9,180 nucleotides of DNA from Candidatus Kapaibacterium sp. (GCA_030835065.1 JAUQWR010000524.1:1-9180); one strand, 5' to 3'; counted from the stretch's first letter, positions 1 to 6,563 are shown. Notes: generated by a model not told the origin, from the sequence alone. Numbers and translations are program-made.

Positions 1-1523
1 TCATAAATCGTTTTGCTTAATAGTTGATCTTTTGTACTATTAATTTTATCAAATACATCAACAGTTTGTACAGATGCAATATGATCAGGATTGGCTAAAT
101 TATTATTATTTAATTCACTTAAATAAAGAAAATTATCCCCAGATTTAAATTGCAATTCAATAACTTTCGTTGGCTCTTCAATTTTATTTACATTATAAGT
201 TGTAAAGTAAGAATAATTATTAATTCCAGAATAAAATACTTTCTTTTTTTGGTAATCAAAACTTGTTTTACGATTCATTGGATCATAAATATCAGTTACA
301 TAGTTTAAAAAAGTAAAATAATCATTTGATTTATCAGGAGCATTTATGGTATCATTATCAATTGTTGATAATAGATTTGCAGGTAAATCTTTTTTAATAT
401 CATTTTTTTGAATAATAATTTCATCGCTCAAATCCTCCCAACCTAAAAACATTGGTAGCGTTTTAATCTTAATTGTTCGCCCCATCGTAGAAATTGCATA
501 TTCTAAATCACCTATATCAATAACATGGTTAGAAAATTCTTTAATGTGTGCGTGACCCCTCGAAGCATCAGCTACGTTATTGTCAAAATTATGCCATGTT
601 CTTTTGAATTTTGTAATATTTTTTATTTCACTATTAATTTCTGTTAGATAAAAAATTGTTGGAAAAATTGTACTTGGGTAAAGATGATAATATAAATAAT
701 TTTTTTCAACTATTGGTTTTAAGTATTCTGTACCATATGGAGCAATATGCTCTCTAAATACATATTCTAATCCATCTCCATTATATAATCTTACTTTTCT
801 AGGTATATATTTATATTTATTTGGGAATGTCATATCGCTAGAATCAATAATTTGACCTTGTAGATTTATATAATAATCTTTTAATTGTTTTTTTTGAAAA
901 TATGGCCAGTATGTCGAATCATATTCTACTATTGCGTAAGTACTATTATTTATTCCTTCAATATAATAATGTCCAACGTATAATAAAGAATCATTTACAT
1001 TATTGAATTGAGTCTTAAAAGTTGAATTTTTCAATTCTAAGACACTTCCATCGTCACGTAAAAGTTTAATTACATCCTGATCATGCTCTGCAGTTAATTG
1101 TTCCATACTATTACAATAATCATATCCAGGAATTAACCAATGCTTATAATCACTAGGTCCATTATAGCAATTAATAGAAGGATCGAAAACACTATTATGT
1201 CCTAATACTTCAATTGCAAATCCATTAACCCCTAAAATCCAAGCAGGTTGTAATTTAGTAAGTGTCTGCCATCCATCAATTCCGGTAGTATCATCATAAA
1301 TATATTTTTGAAAAGCTGTCATTTGAACATTACCGGAATAATTCAATGACACTTTTAAAGGGAAACCATCTACACTATTATTTGAAATTGGGTATATATA
1401 TGATGCACCACCATTCATTGGAGATACTACAAGTTGTCCATCCACATCTGCATTAAATTGAGCAAAAACCTTTATGTTAACAAGTAAGATTGTTATAACT
1501 AATAATAATATATTTTTTTTCAT
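1..1523 (-). CDS. Exported RHS/YD-repeat-like protein, N-terminal 507 residues (C-terminus off the left edge)
   Basis: The frame is open from an ATG at 1523 to the window edge with no stop, giving 507 codons, so the gene is partial at its 3' end. Residues 1-22 are a clear signal peptide (MKKN, a hydrophobic run, then VFAQ), so the product is exported. The mature part is rich in Tyr and Asn. Several short motifs recall the leader region of Bacteroidota RHS/YD-repeat proteins: PLKVSLNYSG (55-64), DGW (83-85), DGSVLEL (158-164), RLYNGDGLEYVF (245-256) and IFYLTEIN (290-297). In that family such strands precede a beta-cage of YD repeats and often a variable, sometimes toxic, C-terminus. No YD repeats are visible here; they would lie further left. 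The start sits 17 bp after the stop of the 285-aa gene, so the two are probably co-transcribed. The reading frame and export are seen directly; the RHS assignment is inferred from motif style. It could be another large secreted beta-rich protein. Confidence 0.6.
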   Translation of the reverse strand, partial: MKKNILLLVITILLVNIKVFAQFNADVDGQLVVSPMNGGASYIYPISNNSVDGFPLKVSLNYSGNVQMTAFQKYIYDDTTGIDGWQTLTKLQPAWILGVNGFAIEVLGHNSVFDPSINCYNGPSDYKHWLIPGYDYCNSMEQLTAEHDQDVIKLLRDDGSVLELKNSTFKTQFNNVNDSLLYVGHYYIEGINNSTYAIVEYDSTYWPYFQKKQLKDYYINLQGQIIDSSDMTFPNKYKYIPRKVRLYNGDGLEYVFREHIAPYGTEYLKPIVEKNYLYYHLYPSTIFPTIFYLTEINSEIKNITKFKRTWHNFDNNVADASRGHAHIKEFSNHVIDIGDLEYAISTMGRTIKIKTLPMFLGWEDLSDEIIIQKNDIKKDLPANLLSTIDNDTINAPDKSNDYFTFLNYVTDIYDPMNRKTSFDYQKKKVFYSGINNYSYFTTYNVNKIEEPTKVIELQFKSGDNFLYLSELNNNNLANPDHIASVQTVDVFDKINSTKDQLLSKTIY

Positions 1524-1540
1524 TTTTAGAATCCAGGGAA

Positions 1541-2398
1541 TTATTTTACAATGATTAATCTAAAACTACCTATTAAATTATTATTTGACAAAACCGAAAC
1601 AATATAATGTCCGGTCATTAAGCCTTGCGTATTTATATTACTAACCAATCTAGATGAAGCATCAATTTTTACATTCTGAAACATTACTTTTTCACCTTTA
1701 CTATCAGTAAAGATAACTGTATAGTCACCTGATGGATAATTATTCATCTCAAGATTTACATAATAAGTAGAAGGATTGGGGTATAGCTTGATTAATTCTC
1801 CATTTGATAATGTAGGTTGGCTTGGTTTGATATAATTGCCCGGAGGTGTAGAGGGAGGATTTGATACATCAAGAATAATCTTACGTAAATCGAATGTCAA
1901 TGAATTATCAATACTAGTATATCTACCATTTACTAATTCATTAGATATTCTCATATTCATTGCTACAAAAGGATAAATTTGATAATGCCCGATTGTATCG
2001 AGTCTGATTGTATCAATATTCTGCAATCCACTTTGAGAAAAAATCACGAAAGAAGTAGTAGTATCTTTTAATGTTGAATCAGGTTGAAGTAATCGACCTG
2101 TAATATATATAACAATATCAATTTTGTTGTCATTATTCATATCGATAGGACTGCATGAACCTTTTACATTTCTCCATTCTGGATACTTAAAATAGGTTTT
2201 AGCAAGCCCATTCCAATTAATATGAGAAGGTAGATATCCTGAACGCAAGTAATTATTACCCATTAAGACATCATTTTGATTATCGTTATTGAAATCTTTA
2301 ATTGAGATAACTCGATAATGATTCAAAGAATCATTTGTTTGTGAGTATGTAGTAAACACACACGTAAAAAGTAGCATGATGATAAGGGACAACCTCAT
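1541..2398 (-). CDS. Secreted FG-GAP/VCBS-like protein with T9SS type A sorting domain (285 aa)
   Basis: The protein starts with a signal peptide (about residues 1-20, ending TTYSQ), so it enters the Sec pathway. Two Asp/Asn-rich loops, DFNNDNQND (35-43) and DMNNDNKID (86-94), match the calcium-binding loops of FG-GAP/VCBS beta-propeller repeats, but two repeats are too few for a whole propeller. A Pro-rich linker near 180-195 leads to a T9SS type A tail of about 80 residues: KLYPNPS (204-210), then beta strands ending GHYIVSV and a final Ile/Val/Lys strand. Such tails direct proteins through the type IX secretion system to the cell surface. AGGTG lies 6 nt upstream of the ATG. The next gene begins 17 bp after the stop, suggesting a joint transcript. 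It lies left of the recombinase and is probably element cargo. The export signals are clear; the function of the middle region is unknown. Confidence 0.85.
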   Translation of the reverse strand: MRLSLIIMLLFTCVFTTYSQTNDSLNHYRVISIKDFNNDNQNDVLMGNNYLRSGYLPSHINWNGLAKTYFKYPEWRNVKGSCSPIDMNNDNKIDIVIYITGRLLQPDSTLKDTTTSFVIFSQSGLQNIDTIRLDTIGHYQIYPFVAMNMRISNELVNGRYTSIDNSLTFDLRKIILDVSNPPSTPPGNYIKPSQPTLSNGELIKLYPNPSTYYVNLEMNNYPSGDYTVIFTDSKGEKVMFQNVKIDASSRLVSNINTQGLMTGHYIVSVLSNNNLIGSFRLIIVK

Positions 2399-2610
2399 AT
2401 TACACCTTACATTAGATAAGAAAATATTTATATTATTTATTTATTATTTCAAATAAATTTCCTTAAATGACTAAAAACATACAAATCATTGACCCAAAAC
2501 TAAATCTTCCTGCTTCCATTTCTATCTTGTTACAATATTATAATTATTTTTTAAAACTTCCAAATAAAATTTTAAAATATTTAAATGTTTTATAAATTTT
2601 ACAATTCGTT
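2399..2610. other. AT-rich intergenic region with an A/T-only hairpin
   Basis: This 212-bp gap lies between the recombinase stop and the start of the 285-aa gene and has no credible ORF. Near the recombinase end, 2565-2601 forms an inverted repeat around ATTTAAAT (2579-2586), with arms of about 13 A/T pairs and one bulged base. It lacks a G/C core, so it is a weak terminator candidate at best. The other end holds the leader of the 285-aa gene and one -7-like element. Confidence 0.4.
2495..2502 (-). promoter_or_regulatory. Possible -7 element for the 285-aa gene and the RHS-like gene
   Basis: On the minus strand this reads TAGTTTTG, a full match to the Bacteroidota -7 consensus TAnnTTTG. No TTTG lies 19-21 nt upstream, and the implied leader would be about 90 nt. 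The match is therefore only suggestive. Confidence 0.25.
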
Positions 2611-3822
2611 TTAATCCCAAACCTTCATAACCTCCTCAATAGCATCATTTTGAGCAATTTTGACGTATTTATTGAATGATTTTCTATCTTTATGACCTGT
2701 TATTTTCATAATGCTTTCAGGTAATACTCCAGCCTTTAAACTTACAGTTATAAACGTTCTTCTGGCAGTATGGGAAGTAACAAGGTCATATTTAGGATAT
2801 TCCACTGTAATACGCTTTGTGCCTCTAAATTCGACAATCTTTATCTTCTCATCAAATCCAGCAAATTTGCATATTTCTTTTATTGCTCTATTATAGTATT
2901 GATCTTCAATCTTTTTGATTTTCTGATCCGGCAAACGATCAAGAACGTTTTTTATCCTTTTGGAAATACCAATCAAGATTTTGTCTTTGGTCTTCTTAGT
3001 TGTTACTCTGATAACATTATTCTCATAATCAATATTAGTTGGTTCAAGATCCATCAAATCGGAAACTCTCAACCCGGTATAACATTGCAGAAGGAATAAA
3101 TCTCGAATTATATTCAAATGCTTATCCTTTTTAGAAAACTCTAAAGTTTCAAGAATATCCAATTCTTGAAGAGTTAAAGCAACATTATCAACCTCTCTAT
3201 GAATAACCTTCATCTCTTTGTAGTATTCATTATTATGATAACCTTTGTTTTGTGCCCAACGCATAAAGGTTTTAAGCGTTTTTATATGAAAGCCTATATA
3301 GTTATCACTAAACTTCATCACTTTTGACATATGATGGTTATAATCAGTATGAAATTTACTATTAATACTATCAAAAGTTAAATTTGGATATAAATCTATC
3401 AAACGATTAAAAAAAGATTGATAGTGTCTAAGAGTATCAAAGCTAGTAATATTCTTTTTTTCTCTCTCTATTAAGAACTCTTGGAAAGCATCTGCAAAAC
3501 TAAATTCGACTTTGAATGTATCAGGTCTTAGAAATCTTTTAACTTCATTCTGGATATCATCCATATCTGGAGTAGCGTTTTTCAATAAATATTTATTAAA
3601 ATGATTTCTGGCTACTTCAGCTATTTTCTCTAAAGTGCTATTTAATACTAATGCACTTGAATAAGAAGTTTTAATTCGATTCTTTTTAGAATCCCAGTAT
3701 TTGGGATTAATTGAAATGCCGGTCGTAATCATTTTACGATTACGTCGAAAACTTATAGATATGTAAATAATCGATTTTTCATTAGTAGATTTTTTTAGAT
3801 AGAATGAAATTGCCAAATTCAT
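2611..3822 (-). CDS. Tyrosine recombinase/integrase, Bacteroidota SAM-like class (403 aa, complete)
   Basis: This enzyme cuts and rejoins DNA through a covalent tyrosine intermediate, integrating or excising a mobile element. The order is typical of Bacteroidota integrases: an N-terminal arm-binding domain (about 1-95, with GISINPKYWD at 35-44), a SAM-like core-binding domain (about 105-205) and the catalytic domain (about 215-400). All catalytic positions are visible: Arg252 (TGLRVSD), the beta-hairpin Lys at about 277 (TTKKTKD), His351 and Arg354 (HTARR), His377 (TGHKD) and nucleophile Tyr386. The length is normal for the class and nothing looks broken. GGAG lies about 9 nt before the ATG. 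The gene starts 163 bp beyond the 3' end of tRNA-Arg and points away from it, as expected for an integrase next to its attachment site. A predicted promoter overlaps tandem repeats just upstream. Which element it moves cannot be told, because the other end is outside the window. Confidence 0.95.
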   Translation of the reverse strand: MNLAISFYLKKSTNEKSIIYISISFRRNRKMITTGISINPKYWDSKKNRIKTSYSSALVLNSTLEKIAEVARNHFNKYLLKNATPDMDDIQNEVKRFLRPDTFKVEFSFADAFQEFLIEREKKNITSFDTLRHYQSFFNRLIDLYPNLTFDSINSKFHTDYNHHMSKVMKFSDNYIGFHIKTLKTFMRWAQNKGYHNNEYYKEMKVIHREVDNVALTLQELDILETLEFSKKDKHLNIIRDLFLLQCYTGLRVSDLMDLEPTNIDYENNVIRVTTKKTKDKILIGISKRIKNVLDRLPDQKIKKIEDQYYNRAIKEICKFAGFDEKIKIVEFRGTKRITVEYPKYDLVTSHTARRTFITVSLKAGVLPESIMKITGHKDRKSFNKYVKIAQNDAIEEVMKVWD

Positions 3823-3842
3823 ATCAACACTCCAAAATCAAA

Positions 3843-3866
3843 GTAGCAAATTTGGTAGCAAATTTA
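3843..3866. repeat. 12-bp tandem direct repeat upstream of the recombinase
   Basis: GTAGCAAATTTG (3843-3854) is followed immediately by GTAGCAAATTTA (3855-3866), identical at 11 of 12 positions. The pair lies 20 bp before the recombinase start, between it and the tRNA. The second copy contains the predicted -7 element. Position and direct-repeat form suit recombinase arm-type binding sites or an autoregulatory operator, but this is inference. Confidence 0.7.
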
Positions 3867-3889
3867 TGATAATTTTGGGAAATAAAAAA
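3859..3889 (-). promoter_or_regulatory. Candidate promoter of the recombinase gene
   Basis: The minus strand reads TAAATTTG at 3866-3859, a perfect TAnnTTTG -7 element. Exactly 19 nt upstream is TTTT (3889-3886), one base off the -33 consensus TTTG. The predicted start of transcription is near 3852, giving a leader of about 30 nt. The -33 half lies inside the A/T flank of the terminator hairpin, so the promoter and the terminator share bases. Confidence 0.45.
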
Positions 3890-3920
3890 AAACCTTAGAC
3901 AATCTATCTAAGGTTTTTTT
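3884..3920. terminator. Bidirectional intrinsic terminator between tRNA-Arg and the recombinase
   Basis: AACCTTAGA (3891-3899) pairs perfectly with TCTAAGGTT (3907-3915) around a 7-nt loop. Runs of A (3884-3890) and T (3914-3920) flank it, so either strand gives a stem followed by a U tract. On the minus strand it would end the ybeY/DUF494/tRNA transcript about 65 nt past the mature tRNA end and insulate the recombinase. If the element inserted at the tRNA 3' end, this terminator was brought in by the element. Confidence 0.85.
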
Positions 3921-3940
3921 CTTGTGTCATCGAGCTTTTC

Positions 3941-3960
3941 AAGTTGTTTTAAGTTGCTTT
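3941..3960. repeat. 10-bp tandem direct repeat near the tRNA 3' end
   Basis: AAGTTGTTTT (3941-3950) is followed by AAGTTGCTTT (3951-3960), identical at 9 of 10 positions. It lies 25 bp beyond the mature tRNA end, in the presumed attachment region. It could be a protein-binding site for recombination or a chance repeat in AT-rich DNA. Confidence 0.4.
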
Positions 3961-3985
3961 AAATTTCCCTCGATTTCGCTCTTAG

Positions 3986-4059
3986 TGATCCCGACAGGAT
4001 TCGAACCTGTGGCACCAAGTTTAGGAAACTTGTGCTCTATCCTACTGAGCTACGGGACC
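3986..4059 (-). tRNA. tRNA-Arg, anticodon CCU
   Basis: The 74-nt cloverleaf folds completely. The acceptor stem is GGTCCCG with CGGGATC (one G-U pair) and discriminator A. The D stem is GCTC/GAGC with a GG-containing loop. The anticodon stem is CAAGT/ACTTG around TTCCTAA, giving CCU, which reads AGG (Arg). The variable loop has 5 nt, and the T arm is ACAGG-TTCGAAT-CCTGT. CCA is not encoded, so it must be added enzymatically. The first base (4059) is also the last base of the DUF494 stop codon, and no spacer exists for a separate promoter. The tRNA is therefore probably cut from the ybeY-DUF494 mRNA or transcribed from inside DUF494. The 3' half is the likely attachment site of the neighbouring element. 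Confidence 0.97.
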
Positions 4060-4517
4060 TAATTTATTGTTTCCGAATAGTTCATCACTACTCGGTTGCT
4101 TTCCATATTTGCTAATGGCTGCGAAAATAATAAATTTGCGACTATATTACGTAATAATCCTTTATTAATACTCAAGCCATTTGTCATTGATGCTCTCTCG
4201 GTTATAAAATTTATATGTTCATTGTTTATCAATCCCAATGAATATAAATTTATTAACTCTGCATACGCTTCTTCTGTGAAATAATCTTTTTCGAAATCAC
4301 TTAATATTCTTAAAGACTCAATTCTATTTGTTAATTTATATTCGCTCGTATGCGAACCCAAATCGAATTTGTCTGCCAACCAGCTCAAAGCAGTCGATAT
4401 CTCGCGTGTACTAAACCCCAATTGATGTAATTTTCGAATATCAATATCCGAAAAAGTCTTCTTTGCATGAAGTTCAGTCATCACATACAGCATTATTTCA
4501 ATAATCCTCTCAAACAT
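4059..4517 (-). CDS. DUF494/Smg-like protein (152 aa)
   Basis: The sequence fits the small DUF494 (Smg) family in length and pattern: an N-terminal helix MFERIIEIMLYVM, a central LGFSTREISTALSWL (33-47) matching the family's GF..(E/D)I..AL.WL signature, and a helical C-terminal part with FTEEAYAELINLYSLGLI (80-97). The family's biochemical role is not established; it is a soluble, mainly helical cytoplasmic protein. The start lies 2 bp after the ybeY stop, and the end of ybeY supplies an AGG-rich stretch as ribosome-binding site, so translation is probably coupled to ybeY. The TAG stop ends exactly on the first base of tRNA-Arg, so RNase P cleavage would remove the last stop-codon base from the message. 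The family call is by recognition only. Confidence 0.75.
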   Translation of the reverse strand: MFERIIEIMLYVMTELHAKKTFSDIDIRKLHQLGFSTREISTALSWLADKFDLGSHTSEYKLTNRIESLRILSDFEKDYFTEEAYAELINLYSLGLINNEHINFITERASMTNGLSINKGLLRNIVANLLFSQPLANMESNRVVMNYSETIN

Positions 4518-4519
4518 AC

Positions 4520-4942
4520 CTATATCCCTATGTACTTGTCTTCTAATTCCGACATTTTTTTTCTTTGCTCATCAGTTTCATCATCATATCCAATGATATG
4601 CAAAGTTCCATGAACGGAAAGACGCATAAGCTCGTTTGTTAGTGATACATTGTATTCATCAGCCTGAATTTGAGCAGTATCGGCACTTATATACACTTCG
4701 CCGCTTAGAGGTTCTTCTTCCAGGCAGAATGATATTACGTCTGTTGGATAGTCGTGATTGAGATATTCTTTGTTTAGTTCGTGTATGGAATTGTCATCCA
4801 GAAATACTATAGTAATCTCCGCTGTTTCGACTTTTTCTCCTTGGAGAGCATTCAAAACTGCTTTTTTTATTTTTTCTTTGGGCAGCATTTTTCTGCCCGA
4901 TTCATTATATATTTCTACAATTAAAGACATATTCCCACACAT
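4520..4942 (-). CDS. ybeY: Endoribonuclease YbeY, rRNA maturation factor
   Basis: YbeY is a metal-dependent single-strand endoribonuclease involved in 16S rRNA 3' maturation and ribosome quality control in the cytoplasm. Family marks are clear: TDVISF (67-72), GEVYIS (81-86) and the metal motif HGTLHIIGYDD (111-121). His111 and His115 are the first two ligands. The third ligand, His in E. coli, is Asp121 here, a substitution I also recall from Bacteroidota homologues. The length is close to normal. The start is uncertain. The ATG at 4942 gives MCGNM, while the internal ATG at 4930 (MSLIVEI) fits the usual family N-terminus and leaves a leader of about 23 nt from the promoter just upstream. 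Neither start has an ideal Shine-Dalgarno. The gene follows the 142-aa gene by 48 bp and precedes DUF494 by 2 bp. Confidence 0.94.
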   Translation of the reverse strand: MCGNMSLIVEIYNESGRKMLPKEKIKKAVLNALQGEKVETAEITIVFLDDNSIHELNKEYLNHDYPTDVISFCLEEEPLSGEVYISADTAQIQADEYNVSLTNELMRLSVHGTLHIIGYDDETDEQRKKMSELEDKYIGI

Positions 4943-4959
4943 AGCGAAAAATTACGAGG

Positions 4960-4990
4960 CAAAAATAATGAATTCGCTTCAATCCACAAA
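4960..4990 (-). promoter_or_regulatory. Bacteroidota-type promoter of ybeY-DUF494-tRNA-Arg
   Basis: The minus strand carries TTTG (4990-4987), a 19-nt spacer, and TATTTTTG (4967-4960), a perfect match to TTTG-N19-TAnnTTTG. The -33 begins one base after the stop codon of the 142-aa gene. The predicted start of transcription near 4953 lies 11 nt before the first ybeY ATG and 23 nt before the second. It gives ybeY, DUF494 and the tRNA a promoter independent of the 142-aa gene. Confidence 0.65.
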
Positions 4991-5419
4991 CTATAAAATA
5001 TTCTCAACAATGGAAAGCTGCATTGCAGATAGCAATACCGCCGGATCTAATTCAGAAAAATCTGCTTCCAAAATTTCTTTTCTTATATTTGAATATAAAG
5101 AGCAAGTATTTCCTTTGCCAATAATCAGGCAAGAAACATATTTCCCCAGATCACAAACAAAAATTACTTCGTCTGGCTCGAACAAAAGAAATCCCATAAT
5201 CGAATGTAATTCATAATATCCGTGGCGAGTCTGAGCCGATACTAAAGGTCCAATCTGCTCTTCTCCAAACATCACATCATTATAAATAGTAACGACCATC
5301 GGTTTGTCATGCTCGATATTTTTTAGGTGCCATACCCAAGAATTACCGAATGCTTCTGGCTTTGTGCCAAACAATTCGGATATTCTTTCAATATCTTTTT
5401 CTTCAAATTTAAAGCTCAT
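4991..5419 (-). CDS. Uncharacterised protein (142 aa) upstream of ybeY
   Basis: I do not recognise this protein. It has no signal peptide or membrane segment and is probably cytoplasmic. The N-terminus is charged and helical (FEEKDIERISELFG, 4-17). The middle is rich in predicted beta strands (MVVTIYNDVMFG at 41-52; a hydrophobic VIFVCDLGKYVSCLIIG near 85-101). The C-terminus is helical (SELDPAVLLSAMQLSIVENIL). Cys89 and Cys97 are the first of three cysteines, with no CxxC metal motif. The layout suggests a small alpha/beta domain. A good Shine-Dalgarno, AAGAGG, lies 8 nt before the ATG. No Bacteroidota promoter is visible in the 109 bp upstream, so it may be expressed by read-through from the 344-aa gene. 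The tight placement before ybeY suggests a housekeeping role, but none is shown. Confidence 0.85.
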   Translation of the reverse strand: MSFKFEEKDIERISELFGTKPEAFGNSWVWHLKNIEHDKPMVVTIYNDVMFGEEQIGPLVSAQTRHGYYELHSIMGFLLFEPDEVIFVCDLGKYVSCLIIGKGNTCSLYSNIRKEILEADFSELDPAVLLSAMQLSIVENIL

Positions 5420-5528
5420 TCCTATTGCCTCTTTAATTATTCAATTACCCACTATATATAATTCGATATAGCAGAAATTTAGTTTCTGAAAATAATAATA
5501 AAAATATAAATTTCAAAGGAAAAGAATT

Positions 5529-6563
5529 TTAAAGGAACTGAAATTCTCCATCAACTGCAAATTTTCCTCTCGAATAGGCTTTGCCTTTTTCAATTCTTAT
5601 TAGTATATCACAAAATTGAGTATAGTTGTAAGCACCAAAAATATCTTGTGCCCTCGAAAGTTCAAATATTGTAATCAAAGCCTTGTCCGGAAACTTCTTT
5701 TTTATGTCTAATAGGTCTTGTGTTGTAATATGCACCTTGCTGGCACTATCAATAAAAATAAAGTTGTAATCACCCTTTTTGATTACATACTCCATCTCTC
5801 GCTTGTTTTTAGCCATGCTAAGATCTATTCCTCTTATATTATTATCCAGAATCTTTTTCTGAATTGTTATACCAATTTTTTCATCTATAGCAAAATAAAT
5901 AACTCTCCCGAAATCCTTAACCTTATTAGCAAGTCTTAAAGCAAAAATACTCTTACCCGAATTGGCTTCGCCATATATAATCATACCAAAATTTGTAGAT
6001 GGCTCTCCAAACAAGCTTTGCCAATCGCCTCCCAAATCGAGTGTTTCAAACTTCAGGTTTACTATCTCGTCTGAACTCATTATTAATTGACTTTTTTCGA
6101 GTACTTCTTTATCTATGTATTTTTGGTAGTCTTCAATTTTTTTCTGAAGCTTAGTCTTTTTTACCTGAATATCAAAAAGCTCAGAGCGTAATTGATCTAC
6201 TTCCTTTTTTCGCCTTTGAGTATTCTCACGACTCCAATGGTTAAGACTCGATTGGTAAGTATCTAATGCTTGTTCGTAACGATTTTGAGCAGTCTTATAT
6301 TTGGCTTCAGAGTTCATTTCGTCGAGTAATAATGCATCTAGTTCCTCTTGCAGAAAACTCAAATATCGCTCTTCTTCTCGTTGAGGTTTCTTTTGTACAA
6401 GTTTATTAAAATCAGGATTGGGTATGCCATGCCTCGAGCGATAAGCTTTAGTTCTGCATGCATTAGAGCAAAACTTTGCTGATATTCGTTCGGGCTTGAA
6501 TTCCTTGCCACAATACTCACACGGTTTGGGCAAGGTAGCTGATTTTATAAGTACTTGTTCCAA
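5529..6563 (-). CDS. Zinc-finger/coiled-coil/RecA-like P-loop ATPase (344 aa), TTG start
   Basis: Three parts are visible. A Cys4 finger (Cys15, Cys18, Cys32, Cys36; CEYCGKEF then KFCSNACR) is of the type that binds zinc in nucleic-acid-associated proteins. A highly charged stretch of about 60-160 is a probable coiled coil. A C-terminal ATPase has Walker A GEANSGKS (198-205), a strand ending AIDEK with Glu228 as a candidate catalytic glutamate, and Walker B NFIFID (267-272). Strand order and the end segment (FCDILIRIEKGKAYSRGKF) recall RadA/KaiC-type RecA-fold ATPases, but RadA's LonC-like domain is absent. The start is a TTG: a stop lies four codons upstream, AAGGGG is 5 nt before it, and the nearby ATG (6567) is out of frame and too close to that site. 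It has its own promoter. A DNA-related ATPase is likely; the exact role is unknown. Confidence 0.85.
   Translation of the reverse strand: MEQVLIKSATLPKPCEYCGKEFKPERISAKFCSNACRTKAYRSRHGIPNPDFNKLVQKKPQREEERYLSFLQEELDALLLDEMNSEAKYKTAQNRYEQALDTYQSSLNHWSRENTQRRKKEVDQLRSELFDIQVKKTKLQKKIEDYQKYIDKEVLEKSQLIMSSDEIVNLKFETLDLGGDWQSLFGEPSTNFGMIIYGEANSGKSIFALRLANKVKDFGRVIYFAIDEKIGITIQKKILDNNIRGIDLSMAKNKREMEYVIKKGDYNFIFIDSASKVHITTQDLLDIKKKFPDKALITIFELSRAQDIFGAYNYTQFCDILIRIEKGKAYSRGKFAVDGEFQFL

Noticed and set aside
2711..3099. Plus-strand ORFs of 61 and 109 codons
   Set aside because: They lie wholly inside the intact recombinase gene on the other strand and show no domain-like sequence or ribosome-binding site.
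1..3980. Second copy of the tRNA-Arg 3' end (attR) in the left part
   Set aside because: I looked for the T-arm and acceptor sequence by eye and found no match; the far end is presumably outside the window.
4096..4284. Plus-strand ORF of 62 codons
   Set aside because: It is antisense to DUF494 and has no independent support.
4758..5216. Plus-strand ORF of 152 codons
   Set aside because: It is antisense to both ybeY and the 142-aa gene, whose frames are well supported, and the translation looks like low-complexity antisense.
5472..5488. Hairpin CAGAAA/TTTCTG between the 344-aa and 142-aa genes as a terminator
   Set aside because: The stem is only 6 bp and no U tract follows on either strand.
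5718..5939. Plus-strand ORF of 73 codons
   Set aside because: It is antisense to the ATPase domain of the zinc-finger protein, including the Walker B region.
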